Origin: Coriaria nepalensis
Lineage: Eukaryota > Streptophyta > Magnoliopsida > Cucurbitales > Coriariaceae
Direction: 5' to 3'
Assembly: GCA_027186245.1 (NCBI GenBank)
Contig: CP114482.1
Span: forward strand, 3,105,001 to 3,169,000
Length of the DNA stretch: 64,000 nucleotides
Under the pieces are notes generated by a model. That model was given only the letters and a program-made list of their open reading frames with translations. It made no database searches and had not been told where the DNA came from. This document shows, piece by piece, positions 34,205 through 46,800 of the stretch (position 1 is its first letter; the number at the start of each line of letters is the position of its first letter). Position numbers and translations under genes: made by a program.

Positions 34205-35046
34205 AGAATGCTTATTTGGCGTCTAAGATAAAAAGATTTGAGCACTCGATAGGGGCTCAACATCAACAACATGGAACGCTTTTATGGCGTCTAAGGTAAA
34301 AAAGATCTGAGCACCCGATAGGGGCTCAGCATCAGCAACTCGGAATGCTTATTTGGCATCCAAGGTAAAAAAGATGTAAGCACCCGATAAAAGCTCAACA
34401 TCAGCAACTTGGAATGCTTATTTGGCGTCCAAGGTAAAAAAGATCTGAGCACTTGATAGGAGCTCAGTATCATCAACTTGGAGCGCTTATCTAGCGTCCA
34501 AGGTAAAAAGATCCGAGCACTCGACATGAACTCATCATCAGCAACTTAGAATGCTTATTTGGCATCCAAGGTAAAAAAGATATGAGCACCTGACAGGGGC
34601 TCAGCATCGGCAACTTGGAATGCTTATTTGACATCCATGGTAAAATAGATTTGAGCACCCGACAGGAGCTCATTATCAACAATTTGGAACGCTTATTTAG
34701 TGTTCATGGTAAAAATAATTTGAGCACCCGATAGGGGCTCAGTATCAACAACTTGGAATGCTTATCTAGCGTCCAAGGTAAAAAGATCTAAGCACCTAAC
34801 AGGGGCTCAGCATTAGCAACTTTGAACCCTTATTTAGCGTCCAAGGTAAAAAAGATCTGAGCACCCGATAGGGGCTCAGCATTAGCAACTTGGAACGCTT
34901 ATTTGGCATCCAAGGTAAAAAGGATCTGGCCTCTCGATAGGGGCTCAATATCAATAGCTCGAAATGCTTATATGGTGTATAAGTTACAAGAGATCTTATC
35001 TGAGCACCTAATAGAGGCTCACCATCACTTGAAGAGCTTATATAGC
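34205..35046. repeat. 69-bp tandem repeat array, about 12 copies
   Basis: Units begin at about 34205, 34274, 34342, 34411, 34480, 34548, 34617, 34686, 34755, 34823, 34892 and 34961, a period of 68-69 bp. Each unit runs from GGAATGCTTATTTGGCGTCC through AAGGTAAAAAAGATCTGAGC to ACCCGATAGGGGCTCAGCAT and CAGCAACTT. Copies differ by substitutions and single-base indels. The array lies between pol and the 3' end of the Gypsy element. Because 69 is divisible by 3 it yields spurious 23-residue repeat proteins on the minus strand. Confidence 0.95.
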
Positions 35047-35214
35047 GATTATGAAAGGACTCAAGTTCATTTCAATATTGAGTTTATTCATCTGAAAATT
35101 TTAATATTTACATGTTTAGTTTGTCAGAGGAGGAGGAAAGAGACTAAGTATTGGAGGAGAAAAAAGGAATTGAAGAAAAGTATTCATTAAGGTCCAAGCA
35201 AAGTACCCAAAAAA

Positions 35215-35265
35215 AAAATATATATATTTATATATATATTTATTTATTTATTTATTTATTCGTTA
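35215..35265. repeat. A run, (TA)n and (TTTA)n microsatellite
   Basis: An A-rich run, then alternating TATA and about six TTTA units (35210-35263), just after the 69-bp array. Confidence 0.9.
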
Positions 35266-35305
35266 CAAGCTCTCATATGAAACCAAAAATAACAACAAAA
35301 ACAAT

Positions 35306-37330
35306 TTAGGGACCAGCTGAAGGAGGATGGTCAACCTCTTTTTCCACCTCAGCTGCCTTTATATTGACCACTCTAACCCTCACCTCATTTACGATACCCT
35401 CATCACTAGAGAGTTTGATCTCGTCGATGTTGATATAAGGGAACTTCAATTCAACTACGGCAAGGCATGACAAAAAGCCTCTTTCGCTGATCTCGGTCTG
35501 AATAGTGGAGAACTCTTCAGACTCCAAATAGTTGGCCACCGTGGCTTTCTCTATTTGAGGAACTTGGGCCTTGAGCTCACCCAGCTCAGCTCGAGCAGCC
35601 TCCGCATCAATACGAGCTACCTCTAACTTAGCTCGAGTAGTTTCTAGTATGGCTCGAGTAGTCTCCAAGTCCACTCGAGCCTCTTGGAGCTGGGCCGAGT
35701 CTGCCTTTCTAAGGTCGACTTCCTCATGGTACCATTGGATGAGCTGAGTTTTATCGGATGCCAGCTCCTTAACCTGCTGAACTAGGGAGTGAGTACTCTA
35801 CTTCAGCTTCTCATTTTCGAAGCATAGGCGTTTGGCCTCATCTTGTCGAAATGTTTGAATAGAGGCACCCATAATGGTCGAGGCGATCTGACACTGAAAC
35901 AAGAAAGAATGTTAAAATTGAGGGAAAAAGAGATACATAAAGATTATAGTAAAACTTACAGTTGAAAGACAGGCGCTGAGGATCTCGTGCACCTCAGGAA
36001 GGGGAAGTCTCGCCAACTTCAGATTCTATGAGGATAAATTAAGCTTATAGGTTTCCCTCATATACTCCCTTAGAGATCCCTCATTGAGCCGATGCTCCAA
36101 TGTTGGCCCAGACCCAGACTGCTGGGTTGGGAAGGCTAAAAGAGCAGTCCCCTATGAAAATGGAAAGGGGGAGGGAAGAGCTCTTGAAGGCAGAGGAGTC
36201 GGGGTAATGGGAAGGAGCTAAGTAGGGATAACCATTAGAGAGTATGACACTACTACATTCTGATGAGGCTCCTCAACCTTAGACCTCTTACTCTGATCCT
36301 AGGCCGGTTCACTCTGAGGAGTGCCTTGCCTTTTCTTGTCCAGTCGCCTCTCCTCCCGCTCTCGATATTTTCAATTAGTTAGAGTAGTGACTTCGGCCGG
36401 GGAGAGATTCTCTCTCTGTAGAAAAATGTGTGTTTAAAAATAATAATAAAAAGAGAGAAATTTTTCTTAACATAGGAAAGAATCATCTTAACACTTAAGG
36501 ATACAAGGGGAATTACCATAGGGAAGAGCCCTCATTTCAGACACAGGAATGGTGTGTAGAGGGTCTACGTTTAGAGGATGATCGACACAGACTAGGCCAT
36601 AATCGGTCAGGTGATCAAAGATCAGGACTACCCTAAAATTTATTTCCTCTTCGGGCTTGCCCATGATGGCTTCCCATATCTTTTCATCAGCCTCTATGAG
36701 TAGTAGATCGGGCTTGGGCGTGCTCCTCTCTTGAAACTTTGTACAGATGGAGTAGTGGCAAGCCGGGCATTGATAATTTTTGGTCAGGATGAACCATTTC
36801 TCTTTCTAGTGCTTATTGGCTTAATGAAGGTCAGTTATGTGTTTCCCCTTCTCTAAAGTGGTGTAATACCAACCCTAGTTCGTTCGGCTCAGATTCACCA
36901 GAGAATGAAAGAATGCACTTTAAGGAGCACACCCAGTCTCCTCGAAATACAAGACGAAATACCCCAATAGGGTTCGCCATGCGTTTGGGACTAGCTGACC
37001 CATGGGTAGCCGCCAAGTGTGTTGTAAGGACTAGATGACAGGATGGAGGGGAACCCTAAAGCCCTATGTGAACATGTCTATGTACACCGTAGTCTCTGCT
37101 GACCCATCTGTTTCCACAATGGATATCCACTCATGCTTCTCAGATACTCTTACATTGATGCAAGAGGGAACATTATACTCGGTCAAGATGTGGAAACAGT
37201 TGTCCTCATTCAAATTAGAAACCACCTCCTTGTAATGATCGAGCTTGGGCCGAGCCGTCACTTTTGCCTTCTTCCTCGGTTTAGGCCAAACCTTCCTTAT
37301 CCTATCCGTCTCAATGGTACCTGACCATGA
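35306..37330 (-). pseudogene. Antisense ORF of the Gypsy element: plant-transposon-domain protein with coiled coil, decayed
   Basis: Read on the minus strand from about 37330 down, a long protein survives with stops. The N-terminal part has EHEWISIVETDGSAETTVYI-like sequence, GFRVPLHP, MGQLVPNAWRTLLGYFVLYF and HYSICTKFQ. This matches my recollection of the antisense putative plant transposon protein ORFs (Grande/Tat group). The best preserved end is 35674-35306 (122 codons). It has regular heptads (LETTRAI, LETTRAK, LEVARID, AEAARAE, LGELKAQ) predicting a coiled coil, then an acidic tail ending VDHPPSAGP. Position and opposite orientation, after pol and before the 3' LTR, fit this group. It may contain introns (for example around 36420-36530). 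Function unknown. Confidence 0.7.
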
Positions 37331-39330
37331 GTAGGGGAATGGGTCAGCCTCAGGTAGGTGTTTGTGGTTGCTAAATTTCTATCCTAAATTACAAAAGATG
37401 ATCTTAGGGCTGGCCGAAATGGCATGAACCCGCCTAAGGGGGAAGATACTGAGGAGCATGATAACAGGGCTACCCTCAAGGCGATGAAGATTCAAAATTC
37501 CCTAAGTGTTGAGAAATACTGAGGTGTGGTATAGTGAGCAGGGTATGAAGGTCAGTTAGAATGCAAAATTCGCCTAAGTATTAGAAGTAAAAAGATCAAA
37601 GCTATGTGCTAATGGGGAAACATCTGTACGGTGAGTCCCCAGACCTATTTCCGATCATAATTCATTATTTCAAAGAAAAGTTTTTGTTTATTCCCCCTAG
37701 AAGCTCATTTAACTTCTTTTTATTTTACGGAGCCTACTCGAGCAAAGCTTGATGCTATTGCTGAAGCTCAGTTTAAAGCTTAGGAGATGTTACGAAGGGA
37801 GAAGAGGAACCTTTTGAAGAAGAGGCTCGGACTAAGTCAACTACAATACTAACTAAGAGGGACTGGACTGACCCGCCCCCAGCTTTAGGGCATGAGTCAT
37901 CAGGTCTCATGAGTCAACAACCCTGAGGGGTTAAACCTCTATGGAGGGAGTCTCATTAATGAGACCACAGGCCATCAAGTCAAACTTTGTCAGAACGGCC
38001 TTCCAATACCTTTCCTCGTTGGCTTAACCAAAATTCTCCTCCAGATAACCTTATCCTCATCAGACAAGCAAAAGGCATGGTTGGAATTACCTAGGAAAGA
38101 GACATTGGTCATAAAGCTAACCTAAGAAAAATGAGAATGAGAATGAGAATGACAAGAGAGTGCTTACATGAGAAGCTAGGTTGAGAGGATCCTGCAAGCT
38201 CTAATGGGGCACTACAACTCCCCCATCATGACATACCACATCTCCTTCCAGTGTTTATAAACTTTAAAATTCCATTCAAAAGGCTACCATTAAGGGTGGT
38301 GGTGTAATACCACCCATGTATGATGCATCTAAGACTAATGATGAACACAAAGATGGTTATACGAGGCTGACATTAGGTTGCTTTGAAATAAATGATGAAC
38401 AAGCCCAAGATTATTTGTTAGGCATTTTGCATTAGCTGACCTGGTGGAAGCATCCAAGTAAAAAGGAGCTCATGGAGGAACAAATGAAGAGGGGCCCTGA
38501 AACCTATTTTGAAAATCAATGGATAAATGGGCGTGTTGGCCTCAACTTGTGAAATAACGAATTAGAGTGCCTCATAATGATTAGGAGGCTAAGGCCGAAT
38601 TAATCCCCCTATTTTCTAGCTCTTAACCTTGTAGACTATAACGAGCTGGATGAGGCCTTTAAATCTGATGAAGAAAGGAAGATAAAGCCATCCTTAAAAA
38701 GAGATGGGAAGCGAAGAGAGAAAGTTGAGGCTGAGAATAGGAAGGGGTTGAAGAGAATGCATAAATATGATAAGTTTCCAAGGGAGATCTAGTGAATAAG
38801 CATAAAAGACTGATCGAAGGTCAGGTCATCTATATCACTAAGAAGTAGCCTAAGTCCTATATGCCACTAATCTTTGCTATAGAAAGGGGGGTCAACCTAG
38901 GGAAACCAAAACCATAGGAGCAACTGTAGCCTTGACTAAGGGGACGAAAAAGAGCACCGTAAGGGAGGGAAACTTATAATAACTTAATTCGCATACAAAT
39001 ATTGGATCAAAAACGAAGAATTCCTAGAAACCATCATCATTCTCACAACAATGATGACAAGAAAACCCAAAAACATAGAGAAACATAATTGAAAAGAAGA
39101 GAACGTGAGACTTACTTGCTTTATCAGCTATGATGTGCGGTGAGGAGTAGGTTAAAGTGCGGCGGAGTTGACGATGGAATTTCAACCAAAGGAATGCTCG
39201 AATAGAGGGAGAATTGCCATAGTAGTAATTCACCTAAAAGCTTGGTGAGAGAAGAAGGAGAGAAAGCTAGAATTTTTTGGTGCGTGGAACAGAAAAGAGG
39301 GAGGAACATTTTTGTTCAAAGGAATTTGAA
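37331..39330. other. Remaining 3' internal region of the Gypsy element
   Basis: Unresolved sequence with short gag-like or unknown pieces on the plus strand (for example NQWINGRVGLNL and VDYNELDEAFKSDEERK near 38505-38690), all with stops. Probably nested or rearranged retroelement DNA. No intact frame. Confidence 0.45.
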
Positions 39331-39339
39331 TTCGAAGAG

Positions 39340-40225
39340 TCAACCAATCCTATAACACCACGTGGCAGAAGGTTAAGGGGGTGGTAGTGAAGAGACGGCA
39401 GGTCTGTGTGAGGAAATAAATGTTTTGCTTCATTTCTCGAGACAATTATGCCTAAGGAAAGGAATAACCATCATACATGTCAGAAAGGATGGCTCAGCTC
39501 CATATACATCTAATGAAGCAATACTTCCCAGATTAAGATAACCATATTAAGCCTCTTTAAGTTGAGAAGGATGATCTCTATTAATGCCAAGTGCCCCTTG
39601 GATCCTCAGATCACTGATAAGGGGCTAACTTGTGGGATTACCTAAATGGTGGCCTCAACATCGCTAACGAAGTTTATCTAAGGTATAAAATTGGATTGTG
39701 ATCTGATCTCGGGGAGAAGAGGCTGATCGGCCACCTACGACTCTCATGGATGAGGCTGATCCGAAAAAAGAGACCAGCACCTTCGGCCACAGAAAGGTAG
39801 GTTCACCTATAGTACCCGAAGATAGCTGAGGCTAGGTGTAGGCTATGGGAATTACTAGGATGAGCATGATGTGGTGAAGCCAGATGCAACCCTTTAGGTG
39901 GTTAGTGAATCCCTTGTGACAAGAGGGCAGGTCAATGCAAGTCTAGTCCATATTTATCCCATTAGGATTTTGTCCCATGCGCAAAGGTATAAAAGATAAT
40001 GTTTAGCTCACTAGGATTTTGTCTTATTTCTAAAAATATAAAAGATAATGTTTTCTCACTAGAAAGGTACAATACTTTCACCCTAATTGAGTTGATCATC
40101 AAATGGGATACACTGACCATCATCCCAGTATTATTCCTTACTTTGTCTTTTCAGGTCTATTTACCTTTGGAACACTGGTGGTTACAGATCCCTTCATCCA
40201 TACAAAAATTCACATCAACAACACT
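39340..40225 (+). mobile_element. Probable degenerate 3' LTR of the Gypsy element
   Basis: The end AAAAATTCACATCAACA (40209-40225) resembles the end of the 5' LTR (AAAAATTTACATCAACA). GAAGAGGCTGATCGGCCACC (39718-39737) resembles GAAGGGGGTTGACCGACCAC (28425-28444). A TATA-like GGTATAAAATTGG lies near 39680. Overall similarity is low, so this may be an LTR of a related rather than the same element. Confidence 0.35.
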
Positions 40226-41550
40226 CACGAAGTATATGTTTGTCTTTGTGAATATATAGAACTACATATTAATGTTAAAAAATAAATTAAGTACTTATTC
40301 GTATGTTTATTTTGAAAAGTAATAGGTCCACATGTTTGAAGAAGTGATCATTCTACTTATCAATGGATGATAATCCAAAAAGTTATATTTTTTTTTACTT
40401 GATCATTTTTTGGTGTTGACTCTCCAACCAAAAGCTTTTCAACATCAATTAAAACTTGTGGAACAAGTTTCACATCAGATCAGTGGAAGTCCATATAGAG
40501 CCTCATCTACCTCAATCGTTCTATTTTTTCTAGTTTCGAGCTCAAGTCTGTTTAACTAGTTTCCAACAGCTAGTGTTTATATTCAAGCAAGTTTAATATG
40601 AAGATACAATGTTCTTGGAGCTGCTTGTGAAGTTTAGAAGCTGTTGGATTTCTTTGATATTAAGTGTCAAGAACTCTTATTGATTGTAAGTTTTAATCTC
40701 AGTTTAGAGTGTCCATTTAATAGTTTACTGTTCATGTACTTTTTTTAAGCTTTATGCTTGTATTTAATCATGCTTGCTAATGAATCAAATAGTAGATTGA
40801 AATTTCCAGCAAACATTGCATTTTCATTCTCTCTTGTTGATCACCCTATTCTTGGTATGCTTGAATAAAAAGCTGACTTTTTGTTCTCTAATTGTAGCAC
40901 CATGTATAATTGTATATCATTTATATTTATTGCAAGAGGTCCACCGATAATTTATCCAATTTGTTTTTATAACAGCGTTTGATCAACAAACCTAACTTCT
41001 GAAGGTTCCCCTCAGAACCATTTGGGTGAGAGACAAACTGTTTTAAGAAGCAGAAAAAGGAGTTTTGGACCTTTTGGTGGGACATCATATACAATTAAAG
41101 GGTCATAGAATCTACAATTCCACAACAAATAGGAATCCATGATTTTCATAATATTGAATTCCCACAAGTCCTAAGCGCTCGAGTCGATAACAACAATTAA
41201 TATTAAGCTTACCAAGCATTAACACTCCCGCACGTGTAAACTTTTAATGAGAAAAGTGAAAGTCAACTATCTTGTATGTAAAATTAACAATTAGGAAGAT
41301 TGGGTGGTTTGTATTTGATAGGTCTCCTCTGATGTGATGATAAATTATAATAAGTTCCAAGAATTTGAGGTAATAGAAAATGGTACAATAATTCATATTA
41401 AACTTATCGAGTATTAATAGATAAGTAGTGACGTAAGCTTCAATGAAGAAGTATTCCGGGTTTGGAATGAAGACAGAGATGTGGACTATATTTTTGAATT
41501 TCATGTGGAATAATCATAAGTTGCTCCATCAATACCATAAGATAAAGATT
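40226..41550. other. Non-coding spacer
   Basis: No gene seen. AT-rich, possibly old LTR sequence. The tail leads into a small Copia fragment. Confidence 0.5.
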
Positions 41551-41775
41551 TTAGATTCTGAGCTTCTTAACCCTAGAATTAGAAGTATTGAAGATGTCTA
41601 TATAATGTGCAATTTGGCAATTTTTGAGCCAAGAGCCTATGACCAAGCACATGAAAGGAGGGTAAGAACTGAGAAAGCAATGATTGAAGATTTCTAAATG
41701 ATTGAGAAAAGTGATACTCGATCTCTTACAGACAGGCCATATCCTAAAAAGATTAGAATTCAGTTTATTACACAA
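41551..41775 (+). mobile_element. Short Copia pol scrap
   Basis: Reads NPRIRSIEDVYIMCNLAIFEP followed by RTEKAMIEDF and MIEKSDTRSLTDRPYPKKI. It corresponds to NPRFRSIDDVYQRCNLAISEP and the RT start in the complete element at 53917-57855. About 70 codons with one stop, 0.2 kb downstream of P450 B. Confidence 0.8.
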
Positions 41776-41951
41776 TCCTAATGAGCACAAAGTTTCCCAA
41801 ACTTCAATATTTATTCCAAATTGCCTCAAACGTTTCTGTAAACCCATACTTAACTAGAGCACATAGGCAATGTACTTGTTATTACAACAGCAACATAGAA
41901 CTAGCTTAAAAAGCTTATTAGAGCGCACGTAAATGACACTCTAAACAAAGT

Positions 41952-43795
41952 TTATGGAAGATGGTAAGGTTTTGGTTTGAGATGAAGCGGAACTTTCTTA
42001 CTGACAGAAAGACCTGGAGATTCATCCATGTTCAACTCTTCTGCGACAAGATTCTCATCAGGCATCTCCCAATCAAACCAGTACAAAAGGTTTGCCATAA
42101 CATACTTAACTACAATAAGCCCGAATGTCGATCCCGGACATCCTCTTCTCCCACCGCCAAATGGTAGAAATTGAAAGTCGTCTCGGCCTCTGAAATCTTT
42201 CGAGTTATTGATAAACCTTTCGGGGATAAAATCATTTGGATTTTCCCATAAATTGGGATCCCTATGGATTGCGTAAACATTTACTTGCACTCTTGTTTTG
42301 GCAGGGATATCATAACCTCCCATATTTAGTATATCTGTTGATGTTTCTCTAGGTACTAAAAGAGGAGCTGGTGGATGTAACCTTAGAGATTCCTTCATCA
42401 CACAATCTAGGTAATTCATTTCATTTAGATCATTCATATCTATCTTTGTCTTATTCCCGACAACTCGTCTTATATCTTCTCGTGCTTTCTTCATTTTAGT
42501 TGGATTTCTTACGAGCTCCGCCATCGCCCATTCTAATGCAGTTGCAGATGGATCAGTTCCTGCTATAAGCATATCCTGAAAATTATCAACAGATCAAATT
42601 CCAGCATCTCAAGAACAAATGACATCTTAGAATATAAGTTAAAACTATTATAATTAAACAAATATAAACAAACATGTCCTATGCAAAGAATTATTAACAA
42701 ATATGCATAGGCTGTTAGAGATTAGTGTCTTATGGAAAGAAATAAAAAACCAATATGGATAGGTCATAGGTCATAGAGACCTGACTTATTAGAAAAAAAA
42801 AAAAGCGTAGACATAGAGAGATCATAGAATGAGACCAGTATAATAGCTTTGATGTGTTCATCAGTGAGTTCAAATCCGACGTTGCCGTCCTTCTGAAGTT
42901 CGATTAGAATATCCATAATGTCTTTCTTTTCTGATTGAACATCTTGATTAGAACCAAGTTTCATCTTATGTTCTTCAATTAATTTCTCGCCCAATCCATC
43001 AAATTCCTTAAAAGTTTTCTCCAACTCCTTAATGTACCCCCTCAGATGGTCAATCCATACCAAAAATGGAAAGAAATCAGCAAAACAAAAAGCAGCCAAT
43101 TGCTCCAGAAACTTCCTTGCTTGCTTTCCATACTTGCTCTCTCCATTTTCATCTTCAAACTTCTCACCAAGTATACATCTAGAGAGTATGTTGTTAGAGG
43201 TCGACATCAGCAAGTCACTAAGATTAACAGATAACCCATCAAGACATGCTCGTTGAAGCCTTTCGGTGAGCAATTGCGTCTCTTCCTCCCTTACATAATG
43301 AAACATTTGAACTCTTCTAGTACTAAGAAGTTCTAGAACACAAATCTTTCTTGCTTGTCGCCAATACTCGCCGTACGGAGAAAAACCGAAGTCTTTGCAA
43401 CCGTACAGCAAGATCTCTCCAGCAAGAAGTTGAGGTCTATTGCAAAAGGAAATATCATGTGTCTTCATCATTTCTCTAGCCATTTCGGCTGAAGAAATCA
43501 CAAGAGTTGGGACCTTGCCCAATTGCAAGAACATGAGAGGCCCGTACTTGCTGGAAAGAGCTGCCAGTGATATGTGAGGGAGTGTGCTTAACTGATGAAG
43601 ATTTCCAACTATGGGTAATCTTGGTGGTGATGGAGGTAACTTCATCAGCTGCTTCTTACTCTTCTTGTTGCTTATTTTCAGCTTAATGGACAGGGCAATG
43701 AATGAGACAAGAAGGATGTAAAAGTAGAGAGGATTGTAGTGATTTTCATGATCAGTTGCTCCAAACACAAAGGGAGAGAGTTTTTGCAATGCCAT
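41952..43795 (-). CDS. Cytochrome P450, CYP71 clan (P450 B), 527 aa, two exons, I-helix Thr replaced by Pro
   Basis: Exon 1 is 43795-42836 (320 codons), exon 2 is 42575-41952, with a phase-0 GT-AG intron of 260 bp at the same site as in P450 A. Features in order: membrane anchor (about residues 21-38), hinge LPPSPPRLPIVGN, WRQARK, I-helix AGTDPS (Pro about 329 where P450 A has Thr), KESLRLHP (ExxR), PERF and the heme loop FLPFGGGRRGCPG (Cys about 466). The frame is fully open and other motifs are intact, so it does not look like a pseudogene. The lost Thr normally delivers protons to bound oxygen, so the chemistry may be altered. Paralog of 23428-25251, same strand. Confidence 0.95.
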
Positions 43796-43830
43796 GATTG
43801 TGCTAATTGATGTAGCATACTAGGAATATG

Positions 43831-43846
43831 CATGCATTTATATACT
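43831..43846 (-). promoter_or_regulatory. TATA box and adjacent RY-like GCATGCAT of P450 B
   Basis: The minus strand reads GTATATAAATGCATGCATAT, about 40-50 bases upstream of the ATG. TATATAAA is a good TATA box. GCATGCAT contains the CATGCA RY core bound by B3-domain factors; function inferred. P450 A lacks the RY motif at this place. Confidence 0.5.
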
Positions 43847-43859
43847 ACACCAGTTAAGC

Positions 43860-46800
43860 AGTGATTGAAAGCGAAGTATGCTCTAATTAATATATCTATA
43901 TGTATGTATAATTTGTATTTTATCTGCTATTGTTGTAAGATTCTGACATCATTAGATTGAATTTTCAATGAAAAATAAGCCTACCGGCCTAAATTGATTA
44001 TTTAAGAGCCCAATTAGCATTTGTCTTCATAATTGAATCAAATGGCTCGATAAGATTAGATTAGATTAGATTTTGAGCTTGAATTGTCTTAGTAGCCTAA
44101 CTTAACTTAGACCCAGGAGGCCGTTTGAGAGTGCTTACAAAATTATGTATATAAATGATAAATAATTTGATGCTTAAAAGATACTTCAAATTTATTTAAA
44201 AATATTTCTAAGCTCAAAAAATATTTGTTAAATTTTAAACTGAATGAATTATTATTATATAACTAATTAAAAAAAAAAAAACACAATTCATAAATACGTA
44301 AAAAAAAAAAAAATATTTAATATGTTTATTATCTATATTATCTAAAATTATATAGACCAAATTTAGTAGAATGAAATTTTGACTAAAATTATTAAAATTT
44401 TATTATATATATTTATCTTTTAGACTTAAAAAAAAAAAACAAAAAAAAAAACAAAAATTACCTACCTGAAATTGTATATAATATTTTTTTATCTGTCCTA
44501 AAATTTCTTCCACGTTTCCGTCTGTTACCGTTACCCATATAGCATCCTTTCTATTCTAAAATTTCTTCAATCCAAATTAACTTATTATAAACCAGACAGG
44601 ATTGTTTTATCTTTGTCTCTTAACATGAGTCTTGCAAATCTGATCGTGCAGAACATTCTCCTCTTCTACTTTTTTTCAAATTTTTCCTTCTCTCTAAGTC
44701 AGTACTTAGTGAAGATAATTTCCAACAAATGCTAGAGCACATGTATAAGCAACCATTGAATATTATTTCTAATAACCCCAAAACAGGGAAAAATTGACAC
44801 AAAAGTTTGCCCAAAACAAAATCTTTGTTTTGTCATAAACTTGAATTTTTAGGGCCTACTTTCTGATCTTAGATTTACGTGTGAATTTTCAAGGCCTGCT
44901 TTGACTACTTGTGTTCTGAGGTACGTGTGCAGGATTGAAAAGTAGTACAGCATAAATGCAATGCACAATGAATAGTAAATAGGTGAGTTTTTTGTCAGGA
45001 AAGAGGGTTGGTAAAGAATTGTATGATTCATGAAATTATCATGTTGGAATTTTTGCTTCCAACGTAAAACTAAAATTTAACGCGTTGAATAACCCAATCT
45101 TTTTTATATACTGAATTTTTAATATTTAAGTTATCGTAGGCAAAGTCGGGTTCTACCTTGTGAATTATGTATTTTTAAATTAAAAATTAAAATTAAAATT
45201 AAAAATAATTAATAAAGACCCTATTTATTATATTTTAAATATTAAGGCTAATTTTGGTCCCTTAATAGAAAAAAAGCCACCAATTTTAAGTTTAACAATA
45301 CAATTTTAAAGGTATTGAACCGATCTTGATTGTGGGATAATATTCTCAACGGTAAGTTCCATGGCTCCTAAGGTTAAATCCCACTTTAAAAAATAATTAG
45401 AAAGTAACATAATGTTTTAGGAGTGAATACAAGTCTTATAAATTTGCAATAATAAAATAGTAGGTGTTAAAGTGATACTCGCACACATGGTAGGGGAGAA
45501 TGGGTCCATTGAATCTGAAACTTCACTTGCTTATTGAGCACGGGCAGGGATTAAGAACATTAAGAGGGGCATTGATGCAAACAAATTTTCTCGGATTATG
45601 TTGGTCGACTCGGAGATTCAAGGCGGCTGATTGGCGACAGAAAAAATCGCAAGGCTATCGGTCCATTTCAATGAGCACACGTTGATGTGCTAATGTGAAG
45701 TGTGGGGGTGTTAGAAGTACAAAAATACTTCAAATTAAATTAGAACTACTCCTAAGAAAAGGGCGTAGATGACAATATAAAAGTAAAGGACGATAAAATA
45801 AATTACACGAAATTTAAAGGAAAACTTGTAAAAGGAAAGTAATCTGACTACATGAAAGTAAAGTCAATTGAAGCAAATAGAAAGCTAAATGGTTCAAGAT
45901 TCTTAGATATTGGATTTATTGAGTTATAATGGTAAAATATATAAAAGACAACTCATAAAATGAAATTAATATTGAACATTGAATAAGTGTTCAATTCAAA
46001 TCATGTAATCTGGGGCCTACAAAACGATGGAGAGACCAATCGATTTTGCATGGGTAAAAGTAGTTAGACTAAAAGACATCAACTAGCTTTGTGCGAGTTG
46101 AAGCTTGTAGTAAAGCAGAAAAGAATCGGTTTCTTACGAATTCTCCTTTTTCATGATAGCAAGTAGAGTCGATTTATTGCAGGCTCCTTATCGTTATTTA
46201 GGGAGGGAGCATGTGCCGTTGAGGCAAGTAGAACCAGATTTATGCTAGTTCTTTATCCTCTCGGGTGGCAGCCTAGAACTGATTTTGAATGGGCTCTTGG
46301 TGGTGCCTTTTCTCTTCAGTGGGGGGCATTATTTATAAAAGAAATGGAACATATCTTGCTTGAAAGCCAAGCAAGTATACTTGGTGAGCAAATTTAGGAG
46401 CCATTTTAAGAAATTAGACCAAGTTTATTACTTGGTGAGCAAGGTGAAAAAGCATTCTGGAAAATCTATCTTCAAGTCCAAATTTTATCATGTAGTCCCT
46501 GAAAAATTTCTATTTTGGTGGAAACCCTAAACAAGTATTTCCCTCGATGGAGAGACCCTTCAAATTTGATGAAAACCCTCTTGAATTGGTCAAAACTATC
46601 TTCTACTATGCTGAAAACTCCTAAAACAAACAAAAATGGACTAAAGGGAAAGAAGAAAAGTGGTCACATGGTCAATCCGGTGAACCAAACATTGATGGTC
46701 GGTGAAGTGGCTGACCGATCCAAGAGGAAAAGGCCGATTTTGGCCATTTTCGGCCGATTGGCCTCCTTTTTTGACTAATTTAATCGATTTTTTTCATGTC

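Noticed and set aside
34291..34682. Minus-strand frames with 23-residue repeats (PNKHSKLLMLS...)
   Set aside because: They arise because the tandem unit is 69 bp, a multiple of three; indels between units break them and they follow no gene structure.
34205..35046. Tandem array as a CRISPR-like repeat
   Set aside because: Contiguous 69-bp units without unique spacers, in a plant retroelement.
44057..44075. GATTA repeats as interstitial telomere sequence
   Set aside because: The unit is AGATT, not the plant TTTAGGG; only a few copies.
44620..45031. Minus-strand open frames of about 60 codons
   Set aside because: Short, no family resemblance, in AT-rich non-coding DNA.
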